The translations under genes and the position numbers were made by a program. From Verrucomicrobiota bacterium (GTDB taxonomy: Bacteria > Verrucomicrobiota > Kiritimatiellia > CAIQIC01 > Lenti-01), in NCBI GenBank assembly GCA_022709625.1, contig JAKLIL010000074.1:1-7496 (forward strand): 7,496 nt of DNA. Direction: 5' to 3'. Positions 1-6,100 of this stretch are shown here, piece by piece. The notes below the pieces were generated by a model that was not told the DNA's origin, made no database searches, and saw nothing but the letters and a program-made list of their open reading frames with translations. Numbering within the stretch: the stretch's first letter is position 1; every line of letters begins with the position of its first letter.

Positions 1-1
1 C

Positions 2-496
2 GCCCCGCAGGGCACCGGCCACGTCAAGATCGGCGGCAACTACGTCGCCGGGCTCTATCCGCACCAGCTCGCGAAGCAGATGGGCTACCCCGTGGAGCTC
101 TATCTCGACGCGAAGGAACACAAGTGGATCGACGAGTTCGCGACAAGCAACTTCCTGGCGATCACCAAGGACGGCAAGTACGTGACGACGAAGTCCAGCT
201 CCATCCTGCCCAGCATCACGAACCTGACGCTGCAGCAGTTGGCGAAGGACAGCGGCATCCCGGTGGAAGTGCGGCCCGTGGCGTTCGACGAAGTGACGAA
301 CTTCGCCGAAGTGGCCGCGTGCGGCACCGCGGTGGTGATCACCCCGGTGTGCCAGATCGAGCGGGCGGGCAAGGTCTACAAGACCGGCCCGGAGTCCGGC
401 TGCGGCCCCGTGCTGCAGAAGCTCTACAACGCGGTGCAGGGCATCCAGTACGGCGAGCGGCCGGACCCGCACGGCTGGAACGTGGAAGTCGAGTAG
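2..496 (+). CDS. ilvE: Branched-chain amino acid aminotransferase, C-terminal part (5' end outside window)
   Basis: This PLP-dependent fold-type IV enzyme reversibly transfers the amino group between leucine, isoleucine or valine and 2-oxoglutarate in the cytoplasm. It is the last step of branched-chain amino acid synthesis. The reading frame is open from base 2 and ends with TAG at 494-496; the true start lies upstream of the window. The fragment begins APQGTGHVKIGGNY, and the lysine at 26-28 matches the Schiff-base lysine found in the same context (CKMGGNY) in mammalian BCAT. DEFATSNFLAI matches the substrate-site segment (EVGTMNLFLYW in mammals). ACGTAVVITPV matches the phosphate-binding GSGTACVVCPV. 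The tail IQYGERPDPHGWNVEV matches the mammalian ending IQYGREERDWTIV. This places it in the long, eukaryotic-like BCAT class rather than the short E. coli IlvE class. It lies 7 bases upstream of tyrS and is probably co-transcribed with it. Confidence 0.93.
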   Translation, partial: APQGTGHVKIGGNYVAGLYPHQLAKQMGYPVELYLDAKEHKWIDEFATSNFLAITKDGKYVTTKSSSILPSITNLTLQQLAKDSGIPVEVRPVAFDEVTNFAEVAACGTAVVITPVCQIERAGKVYKTGPESGCGPVLQKLYNAVQGIQYGERPDPHGWNVEVE

Positions 497-503
497 CCGC
501 CGC

Positions 504-1727
504 ATGATGACGCTCGACCAGCAATTCGCAAAAATCACCGCGCGCCGGGTGGACCTCCACAGCGCGGAAGAATTGAAAACCCGCCTGGCGAAGTCCATCG
601 CGGAGAACAAGCCGTTGCGCATCAAGATGGGTGCGGATCCGTCGGCGCCGGATCTGCACCTGGGCCATTGCGTGGCGTTGAACAAGCTCCGCGAATTCCA
701 GGACTGCGGCCATACGGTGGTGTTCATCATCGGCGACTTCACGGGCATGATCGGCGACCCGTCTGGCAAGTCGGCTACGCGGCCGCAACTGTCGCGCGAA
801 CAGGTATTGGAGAACGCCAAGAGCTACCAGGACCAGATGTTCAAGATTCTGGACCCGGCCCGCACCGAAGTACATTTCAACTCGGAATGGTTCGGGCCAA
901 TGACGTTCGACAAGGTGATCCGGCTGAGCGCGCACGTGACCGTGGCGCAGATGCTGGCCAGGGACGATTTCGCCAAGCGCTACGCGGCGAACCAGCCGAT
1001 TTCGCTGGTGGAATTCCTGTACCCGCTGGTTCAGGCCTACGATTCCGTGATGGTGCGGGCGGACGTCGAAATCGGCGGCACCGACCAGCTCTTCAATCTG
1101 CTGCTCGGGCGCGAGATCCAGAAGGCCCACGGCCAGGAACCGCAGATCGTGCTGACGATGCCGCTGCTGGAAGGTCTCGACGGCGTCAACAAGATGAGCA
1201 AGAGCCTCGGCAACTACATCGCCGTGAACGACACGCCCAAGGACGTCTTCGGCAAGACGATGAGCGTCAGCGACGACCTGATGTGGCGCTATTTCTCGCT
1301 CGTCCTGTGCCTGCCGGAGGAGGAAATCGCGGCACTGAAAGCCGCGGTCGCGTCGGGCGCGCGGCATCCGCGCGACGTGAAGGACGAACTCGGCCGGCGC
1401 ATCGTGGCGAAGTTCCACGGGGAAGCCGCCGGCGCCGAAGCCAGCGCGGAATTCGCGCGGGTCTTTTCCCAGAACCAACTGCCGACGGACATTCCCGAGG
1501 TGGTCGTGCCCGCGGCGAAGATCGGCATCTTGAACCTGATGGTCAAGGCCGGGCTGGCGCCCAGCACGAGCGAGGCGCGCCGCTTGGTGCAGGCCGGCGC
1601 CGTGAAGATTGGTGAGGACAAGGTGACGGATTTCCGCCTCGCGATCGTGCCCCAGGACGGCGTCGTGATCCGCAGCGGCAAGCGTGGCTTCGCCAAGATT
1701 AAAACGGCCAATGGGGTCAGCCCTTGA
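504..1727 (+). CDS. tyrS: Tyrosyl-tRNA synthetase, KMSKS (TyrRZ) type, with transposon-derived C-terminal tail
   Basis: This class I synthetase charges tRNA-Tyr with tyrosine using ATP and acts as a cytoplasmic homodimer. At 407 residues it has normal family length. The HIGH signature appears as HLGH (residues 52-55). GGTDQ (191-195) is the conserved tyrosine-site segment. The second ATP signature is KMSKS (230-234), typical of the TyrRZ subgroup, whereas E. coli TyrS has KFGKT. An S4 RNA-binding domain fills about 342-400 (ILNLMVKAG...GAVKIG). Two ATG codons are adjacent at 504 and 507, neither with a good Shine-Dalgarno; the first is taken but either could serve. The final residues GVSP (404-407) and the TGA are encoded by the left inverted repeat of the downstream transposase element, starting exactly at codon 404. 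The catalytic and S4 regions look intact, so the enzyme is probably functional. Confidence 0.96.
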   Translation: MMTLDQQFAKITARRVDLHSAEELKTRLAKSIAENKPLRIKMGADPSAPDLHLGHCVALNKLREFQDCGHTVVFIIGDFTGMIGDPSGKSATRPQLSREQVLENAKSYQDQMFKILDPARTEVHFNSEWFGPMTFDKVIRLSAHVTVAQMLARDDFAKRYAANQPISLVEFLYPLVQAYDSVMVRADVEIGGTDQLFNLLLGREIQKAHGQEPQIVLTMPLLEGLDGVNKMSKSLGNYIAVNDTPKDVFGKTMSVSDDLMWRYFSLVLCLPEEEIAALKAAVASGARHPRDVKDELGRRIVAKFHGEAAGAEASAEFARVFSQNQLPTDIPEVVVPAAKIGILNLMVKAGLAPSTSEARRLVQAGAVKIGEDKVTDFRLAIVPQDGVVIRSGKRGFAKIKTANGVSP

Positions 1728-1738
1728 ATTATGAATCT
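1713..1738 (+). repeat. Left terminal inverted repeat of the RAYT element
   Basis: The arm begins GGGGTCAGCCCTTGAAT and continues to ATCT at 1738. It pairs with 2747-2772 on the other strand, with mismatches only at 1730 and 1731. It contains codons 404-407 of tyrS and the tyrS stop codon (TGA at 1725-1727). Outside the arm the match to the right flank stops at once, so the outer boundary is sharp at the GGGG. Confidence 0.85.
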
Positions 1739-1757
1739 TGACGGCGGTATCTGATCC
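1714..1757 (+). other. Possible hairpin at the left end of the RAYT element
   Basis: GGGTCAG at 1714-1720 can pair with CTGATCC at 1751-1757 as a 7-pair stem with one G-T wobble, enclosing about 30 bases. HUH transposases of the IS200/RAYT group recognise subterminal single-strand hairpins, so this is a candidate recognition structure. On the tyrS transcript the same fold would lie across the stop codon. It has no T-tract, so it is not called a terminator. The stem is short and could be chance. Confidence 0.3.
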
Positions 1758-1772
1758 TGCTTCCATTTCACC

Positions 1773-2768
1773 ATGGCTAGAAAACCCAGGGCATTGATCG
1801 CGGGCGGCATCTATCATGTTACGAGCCGCGGAAACGAACGGCAGGCAATATTCAGGGACGACCGGGATCGGGAGCGATTTCTGGAATATTTAGCGGACAG
1901 TTCTGCGATCTATCAGGTGCGGATATATCTGTTTTGCCTGATGCCGAACCATCTCCACTTGCTGGTGGAAACGCCGCGGGGAAATCTCGACCGTTTCATG
2001 GGCAGCCTGCTGACGGGGTATACAGTGTATTTCAACCGCCGTCACCGGCGGGCGGGGCATCTCATGCAGGGACGGTACGGCGCACAGGTCGTGGAGGGCA
2101 ACGACTACTTGCTGAAACTTAGCCGCTATGTCCATCTGAACCCAGTGCAGGTGCAGGAGACGAAGGAACTTCCGCTGAAAGAACGGGTGCGCCAGTTGCG
2201 AAATTATCCCTGGAGCAGTTTTCGGGAGTATGCGGGCCGGGCGAAGCCGTGTGGTTGGCTGACCACGGGTCCGGTGATGGCCATGCTGGCGGGCGCACGG
2301 AAAGGCGGCCAATCCAAGGCCTATGCGCATTTTGTCGAAGCGGGTCTGGCGAAAACCGACGGGGAATTCGCCCAACTGATGAAAGAAGGTGGAATCGCCA
2401 TCGGTTCGGACGGATTTGTCGAAAGCGTCAAAAACCTGCATGTGCGCAAAGCGGCGGAAACCCTCCGGCGCGAAGATGTGTCGTTCCGACAGATCCGAAT
2501 CCGCAAAAAAGTGGTGGATGTTGAATCCGCCGTCCGCGAGGCGACGGGGGGGCGCTGGGCGCAATTCGATGACTACAAAGCTGGGCGGGTGGTGCGCGGA
2601 TTCATGGCCTGGGCCTTGCGGAAATATGCGGGACTGACGCAGCGCCAAATCGCCGATCGCGTCGGCGTGGGAACCGGCTCGGCTGTCAGCCACATGATTG
2701 ACGCTGCAACAGCGGCACCCGAGGCGGAGCGATGGCGCCAGGCACTAGATTCAAGATTCAAGGGCTGA
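1773..2768 (+). CDS. REP-associated tyrosine transposase (RAYT, Y1 HUH family) with DnaA-like C-terminal domain
   Basis: This is a single-strand DNA nuclease/transposase of the IS200-like Y1 superfamily. The start MARKPRALIAGGIYHVTSRGN is the typical N-terminus. The metal-binding HUH motif is H60-L61-H62 in MPNHLHLLVE. The likely catalytic tyrosine is Y119 in LSRYVHLNPV, matching RYIELNPV in E. coli RAYT. Both key elements are present, so the nuclease looks intact. Residues about 265-312 (YKAGRVVRGFMAWALRKYAG, then LTQRQIADRVGVGTGSAVSH) resemble the helix-turn-helix DNA-binding domain at the end of DnaA, an addition seen in longer RAYTs; this would explain 331 residues against roughly 165-220 for short forms. 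The ATG at 1773 has no strong ribosome-binding site. The last codons (DSRFKG) and the TGA lie inside the right inverted repeat. Its role may be transposition or handling of repeats elsewhere in the genome. Confidence 0.9.
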   Translation: MARKPRALIAGGIYHVTSRGNERQAIFRDDRDRERFLEYLADSSAIYQVRIYLFCLMPNHLHLLVETPRGNLDRFMGSLLTGYTVYFNRRHRRAGHLMQGRYGAQVVEGNDYLLKLSRYVHLNPVQVQETKELPLKERVRQLRNYPWSSFREYAGRAKPCGWLTTGPVMAMLAGARKGGQSKAYAHFVEAGLAKTDGEFAQLMKEGGIAIGSDGFVESVKNLHVRKAAETLRREDVSFRQIRIRKKVVDVESAVREATGGRWAQFDDYKAGRVVRGFMAWALRKYAGLTQRQIADRVGVGTGSAVSHMIDAATAAPEAERWRQALDSRFKG

Positions 2769-2772
2769 CCCC
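2747..2772 (-). repeat. Right terminal inverted repeat of the RAYT element
   Basis: This is the reverse complement of the left arm with two mismatches. On the plus strand it contains the heptamer AGATTCA twice in tandem (2747-2760), followed by AGGGCTGACCCC. It encodes the last six residues and the TGA stop (2766-2768) of the transposase. The terminal C's run on into a tract of nine C's (2769-2777), five of which lie outside the arm. Confidence 0.85.
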
Positions 2773-2847
2773 CCCCCGCGGGCAACAAGGGGGCATGTCG
2801 CTAGCAAAGAATTTCCAGGCGGTTTGGGTTGTTGTAGTCTGCGCGGC
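2769..2847 (+). other. Short gap between the RAYT element and recD2
   Basis: These 79 bases begin with nine C's, then GCGGGCAACAAGGGGG. The C's and the later G run (near 2788-2793) could pair, but no T-tract follows, so I do not call a terminator. No convincing -35/-10 promoter or Shine-Dalgarno for recD2 can be seen. If the element separated recD2 from an upstream promoter, recD2 may rely on read-through from tyrS and the transposase gene or on a promoter I cannot recognise. Confidence 0.5.
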
Positions 2848-5067
2848 ATGAAGTTGCCGGGTGCCATGCAGGAAGCGCGCGAGGAATCCCTCGAAGGACT
2901 GGTCGAGTTGGTCACCTTCCACAGCGAGGAAACGGGTTTCTGCGTCCTGAAGGTGAAGGCGCGCGGGTTTCGCGAAAACGTCGCCGTGGTCGGCAAGGTG
3001 CCGCGCATCAACGTGGGGGAATGGATCAAGGCCGCGGGCAAATGGACCATCGATCGCCAGCATGGACGCCAGTTCCAGGCCGGACACCTCGAATCCGTCG
3101 TGCCGGATTCGCTGGAAGGCATCGAGAAATTTCTGGGATCGGGGCTCATCAAGGGCATCGGGCCGATCTACGCGAAGAAGCTGGTGGAGGCGTTCGGCAT
3201 GGGGGTGCTGGACGTGATCGAGAATCGGTCCGCCGAACTGGAACAAGTCGACGGCATCGGCCCGCTGCGCCGGCGGCAAATCAAGGAATCGTGGAAGGCG
3301 CAGAAAACCATCCGCGAGATCATGACGTTTCTGTTTGCCAACGGCGTGAGCATGGGGCGCGCGTTCCGCATCTACAAGACTTACGGCGAGAACGCCATCG
3401 CCAAGGTGCGGCTGGATCCATACTGCCTCGCGCGCGACATCCACGGCATCGGCTTCAAGACGGCCGACCAGATCGCCGAGAAACTCGGGATCGCGAAGGA
3501 TTCGATCCTGCGGGCGCGGGCGGGACTGACCTACGTGTTGCTCGAATTGTCCAACCAGGGGCATTGCGCCTTTCCGCGCGACGGGCTGCTGGCCAAGTCC
3601 GCGGAGATGCTGGACATCCCGCTCGGGACGATGGAAGCCGCGTTGCGGATCGAGGTGGAGAACGGGCAACTGACCGTGGGTCCGGGCGAAGACAACGCGA
3701 CCTGGGTGTATCTCGCCGCGCTGGACTTGGCCGAGCGCGAAGTCGCCGCGCGGCTGGCCGAAATCGCGCCGGGAGCGCATCCGTGTCCCCGCATCGATTT
3801 GCCGTCCGCGCTGGAATGGGTGCAGAAGCAATTGCAGATGCCGCTGGCCGCCGGCCAGAAAGAGGCCTTTTTCGGCGCATTCCGGCACAACGTGCTGGTG
3901 ATTACGGGCGGGCCGGGCGTGGGCAAGACCACGCTGGTGCGGGCGCTGGTCAAGGTGCTGGCGGCGAAAAAGCTGCGCCTGATGCTATGCGCGCCGACGG
4001 GCCGTGCCGCCAAGCGCATGGCGGAATTGTCCGGCATGGAAGCCAAAACCATCCACCGCCTGCTGGCCTACGAGCCGGGAACCGGCCAATTCCGGCACAA
4101 CGCCGGGAATCCGTTGGAAACGGACGTGCTGATCGTGGACGAGACCAGCATGATCGATATCCAACTGGCGGTGCACCTGTTCCGCGCCGTGCCGAAGGGC
4201 GGTCTGCTCGTGCTGGTGGGCGACGTCGACCAGCTGCCGTCCGTCGGGCCCGGCTGCGTTTTGCGCGACATCATCGAATCGGGCACGTTGCCGGTCTACC
4301 GCTTGACGGAGATCTTCCGGCAAGACGAGGGCAGCCGGATCGTCCGCAACGCGCACCGGATCAATTCCGGCCAGATGCCCGAACTGGCGGGCAAGGACGA
4401 GGGCATGGCCGGCGGCGGCGATTTCTTCTTCGTGAAGGCGGAGACGCCGGAACGCGGCGTCGAATTGATCCGCAAGCTGGTGGCCGAGGCCATCCCCCGC
4501 CGCTTCCGGCTGGATCCGATGGCGGACGTGCAGATTCTGACGCCGATGCAGAAGGGCGAACTGGGTGCGCGCAACCTCAATGCCGTCATGCAAGCCGCGC
4601 TCAATCCCCGCGGGACGGACGTCGAGCGCTTCGGGTGGAAGTTCCGCGAAGGCGACCGCGTGATGCAGACGGAGAACGACTACGACAAGGACGTGTTCAA
4701 CGGCGATGTCGGCCTGGTCGAGAAGGTGGACGCGTCCGCGCAGGAAATCGTGGTGCGCTACGAGGACCGCAAGGTGGCCTACGATTTCCAGGAACTGGAC
4801 GAACTGACGCCGGCGTACGCGGTGACGGTGCACAAGAGCCAGGGCAGCGAATATCCCTGCGTGGTGCTGCCCGTGCACACACAGCACTACGTCATGCTCC
4901 AGCGCAACTTGCTCTATACCGGCATCACCCGCGGCAAGAAACTGGTCGTGGTCGTCGGCACGGAAAAGGCCGTGGCCTTGGCCGTGCGCAATGCCGAGGC
5001 GGGCCGCCGCAATACGACGCTGCGCCGCCGGCTGCGCGAGGCGTTTTCGGCCGCGGCGCCCCGCTGA
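2848..5067 (+). CDS. recD2: RecD2-type ATP-dependent DNA helicase (SF1B)
   Basis: This is a 5'-3' DNA helicase of the RecD2 family, which acts without RecBC in DNA repair and replication-fork maintenance. With the ATG at 2848 the product is 739 residues, normal for the family. In order: an OB-like N-terminal region (about 16-85, ELVTFHSEETGFCVLKVKA); helix-hairpin-helix motifs around 100-109 (LIKGIGPIYA), 134-142 (VDGIGPLRR) and 198-207 (IHGIGFKTAD), which set RecD2 apart from RecBCD-type RecD; Walker A GGPGVGKTT (354-362, K360); Walker B DETS (431-434); motif III VGDVDQLPS (457-465); TVHKSQGSE (660-668); and the final arginine motif YTGITRG (690-696). All helicase motifs are intact. A TTG at 2824 would add eight residues, but it lacks a ribosome-binding site and the family match starts later; the ATG at 2866 is another option. 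It converges with nadA. Confidence 0.93.
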   Translation: MKLPGAMQEAREESLEGLVELVTFHSEETGFCVLKVKARGFRENVAVVGKVPRINVGEWIKAAGKWTIDRQHGRQFQAGHLESVVPDSLEGIEKFLGSGLIKGIGPIYAKKLVEAFGMGVLDVIENRSAELEQVDGIGPLRRRQIKESWKAQKTIREIMTFLFANGVSMGRAFRIYKTYGENAIAKVRLDPYCLARDIHGIGFKTADQIAEKLGIAKDSILRARAGLTYVLLELSNQGHCAFPRDGLLAKSAEMLDIPLGTMEAALRIEVENGQLTVGPGEDNATWVYLAALDLAEREVAARLAEIAPGAHPCPRIDLPSALEWVQKQLQMPLAAGQKEAFFGAFRHNVLVITGGPGVGKTTLVRALVKVLAAKKLRLMLCAPTGRAAKRMAELSGMEAKTIHRLLAYEPGTGQFRHNAGNPLETDVLIVDETSMIDIQLAVHLFRAVPKGGLLVLVGDVDQLPSVGPGCVLRDIIESGTLPVYRLTEIFRQDEGSRIVRNAHRINSGQMPELAGKDEGMAGGGDFFFVKAETPERGVELIRKLVAEAIPRRFRLDPMADVQILTPMQKGELGARNLNAVMQAALNPRGTDVERFGWKFREGDRVMQTENDYDKDVFNGDVGLVEKVDASAQEIVVRYEDRKVAYDFQELDELTPAYAVTVHKSQGSEYPCVVLPVHTQHYVMLQRNLLYTGITRGKKLVVVVGTEKAVALAVRNAEAGRRNTTLRRRLREAFSAAAPR

Positions 5068-5186
5068 CCGGCCGTTCCACGGCGGGGAGCATCTGCGCCG
5101 GCGCCGGCCATGGCGGGGCAGCGAATGCGCCGCCCGAAAACGATGGCGAATCCGGGTAGGGGGTCTGCCGACTTCAGCGCGAGGCG
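5068..5186. other. Convergent intergenic gap between recD2 and nadA
   Basis: Both neighbouring genes end here. The gap holds the perfect 12-base palindrome GCCGGCGCCGGC (5097-5108), a 6-pair inverted repeat CCCCGC/GCGGGG (5059-5064 with 5082-5087, overlapping the recD2 stop), and GGCGG/CCGCC (5112-5116 with 5130-5134). Any of these could slow transcription from either side, but none is followed by a T-run on either strand, so a classical Rho-independent terminator is not supported. Confidence 0.4.
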
Positions 5187-6086
5187 TTAGGACCAAGCGA
5201 GCATCTGCTCGATCGCGCGGCGGGCGCGGACGGCGATGGCGGGATCGACTTGAACGACGGGCCGCATGTCGCGCAGGCAAAACATCACCTTCTCGAGAGT
5301 GTTGCGCTTCATGTTGGGGCAAACGGCGAAGGGCGAAACACGATAGAACGTTTTGCCGGGGTTGTCCTTGCGCAGGCGATGGATCAGGCCTTCCTCGGTG
5401 GCGATGATGAACTCCGTGGCGGAGTTCTCCCGCACGAAGGCGCACATCTGGCCAGTCGAAAGAATCTGGTCCGAGACGGCTCGAACGGGCTTGGGGCATT
5501 CGGGATGGGCCATGGCGATGGCGCCAGGATGCGCGGCCTTGAGCTCCAGGATGTCCCGGGGATGAATGCGGGCGTGGGTGGGGCAGTAGCCGGACCAGAG
5601 GATGAGTTTGCGGCCCAAGGTTTCCTCGACCACGCTGCCGAGGTGCTGGTCGGGCACGAATATCACCGGGTCATCGGCGTAGTGTCTAACAATCTTGACG
5701 GCGTTGCCCGACATGCAGCAACAGTCGCTTTCGGCCTTCACTTCGGCGGTGGAATTGACGTAGCAGACGACTTTGGCGCCGGGATGCCGCGCCTTGAACT
5801 CGCGCAGTTGCGCGCCGGTGATCATGTCGGCCATGGGGCAGCCGGCGTGCTCGTCGGGCATAAGCACGGTTTTGTCGGGATTGAGGATGGCCGCGGTCTC
5901 GGCCATGAAATGCACGCCGCAAAAGACGATGACGGCGGCGTCGATGGCGGTGGCCTTGCGGGCGAGTTCGAGGGAATCGCCCGTGAAGTCGGCGGCGTCC
6001 TGTACCTCGGGCATCTGGTAGTTGTGGGCCAGAATGACGGCGCGGCGTTCGGTCTTGAGTTTCTGGATTTCCTGGACGAGGTCCAT
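5187..6086 (-). CDS. nadA: Quinolinate synthase NadA
   Basis: NadA is a [4Fe-4S] enzyme that condenses iminoaspartate with dihydroxyacetone phosphate to give quinolinate, the second step of NAD synthesis from aspartate. The product is 299 residues, the usual length of the compact form. The three expected cluster cysteines are C83 (HAGCPMADM), C168 (WSGYCPTH) and C256 (FAVCPNMKRNTLEK); their spacing matches the archaeal and Thermotoga enzymes. Other family segments are AVILAHNYQMPEVQD (16-30), FCGVHFMAETAAILNP (55-70), VCYVNSTAEVKAESD (107-121), FVPDQHLG (143-150) and MAHPECPKPV (192-201). Residues 122-124 are three consecutive cysteines ahead of MSGNAV, where TSSNA or TSANA is more usual. The ATG at 6086 is chosen because AGAGGG lies about seven bases before it; the frame stays open further upstream, but that extension is out of frame with the transketolase-like gene. 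nadB and nadC are not in the window. Confidence 0.96.
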   Translation of the reverse strand: MDLVQEIQKLKTERRAVILAHNYQMPEVQDAADFTGDSLELARKATAIDAAVIVFCGVHFMAETAAILNPDKTVLMPDEHAGCPMADMITGAQLREFKARHPGAKVVCYVNSTAEVKAESDCCCMSGNAVKIVRHYADDPVIFVPDQHLGSVVEETLGRKLILWSGYCPTHARIHPRDILELKAAHPGAIAMAHPECPKPVRAVSDQILSTGQMCAFVRENSATEFIIATEEGLIHRLRKDNPGKTFYRVSPFAVCPNMKRNTLEKVMFCLRDMRPVVQVDPAIAVRARRAIEQMLAWS

Positions 6087-6100
6087 GGCGTTACCCTCTA
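6084..6100 (-). promoter_or_regulatory. Ribosome-binding site of nadA overlapping the stop of the upstream gene
   Basis: On the minus strand the junction reads TAGAGGGTAACGCCATG. TAG is the stop of the transketolase-like gene, AGAGGG is a good Shine-Dalgarno that begins inside that stop, and ATG starts nadA. This arrangement predicts translational coupling and fixes the nadA start. It is the clearest ribosome-binding site in the window. Confidence 0.8.

Larger units (their letters stand above)
1713..2772 (+). mobile_element. RAYT/IS200-like element bounded by 26-base inverted repeats
   Basis: This 1,060-base unit contains one transposase gene of the HUH REP-associated type, enclosed by near-perfect inverted repeats at 1713-1738 and 2747-2772 (24 of 26 positions match). 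The outer 17 bases, GGGGTCAGCCCTTGAAT, are identical in the two arms. No target-site duplication is visible (left flank ...cggccaat, right flank a C run). That agrees with HUH enzymes, which move single strands and normally leave none. The element sits between tyrS and recD2 and overlaps the 3' end of tyrS. The interior is visibly more A/T-rich than its neighbours (for example 1840-1935), suggesting separate ancestry. The boundaries are drawn from the repeats alone; the mobile unit could be larger or the element may be domesticated. Confidence 0.72.

Noticed and set aside
339..1817. Long minus-strand open frame (492 codons) opposite tyrS
   Set aside because: It mirrors the codon bias of tyrS in GC-rich DNA. 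The translation is rich in H, R and A with no recognisable motif, and tyrS is certain.
1700..2790. Target-site duplication flanking the RAYT element
   Set aside because: The flanks (cggccaat on the left, C-run and gcgggc on the right) share no direct repeat. HUH transposition is not expected to make one.
2769..2795. C-run/G-run hairpin as a terminator after the transposase
   Set aside because: The pairing is made of simple runs with no T-tract and is as likely to be compositional.
2824..2847. TTG start for recD2 at 2824
   Set aside because: No ribosome-binding site, and the added residues (GCCSLRG) do not resemble the RecD2 N-terminus.
5059..5134. Rho-independent terminator between recD2 and nadA
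   Set aside because: Several GC-rich inverted repeats are present, but none is followed by a T-tract on either strand; kept only as a description of the gap.
3021..5159. 712-codon plus-strand frame overlapping recD2
   Set aside because: It is an arginine/glycine-rich shadow of recD2 in another frame with no domain; recD2 carries all helicase motifs.
3985..5499. 504-codon minus-strand frame across recD2 and the 3' end of nadA
   Set aside because: Its composition is that of an antisense shadow, and it overlaps two well-supported genes.
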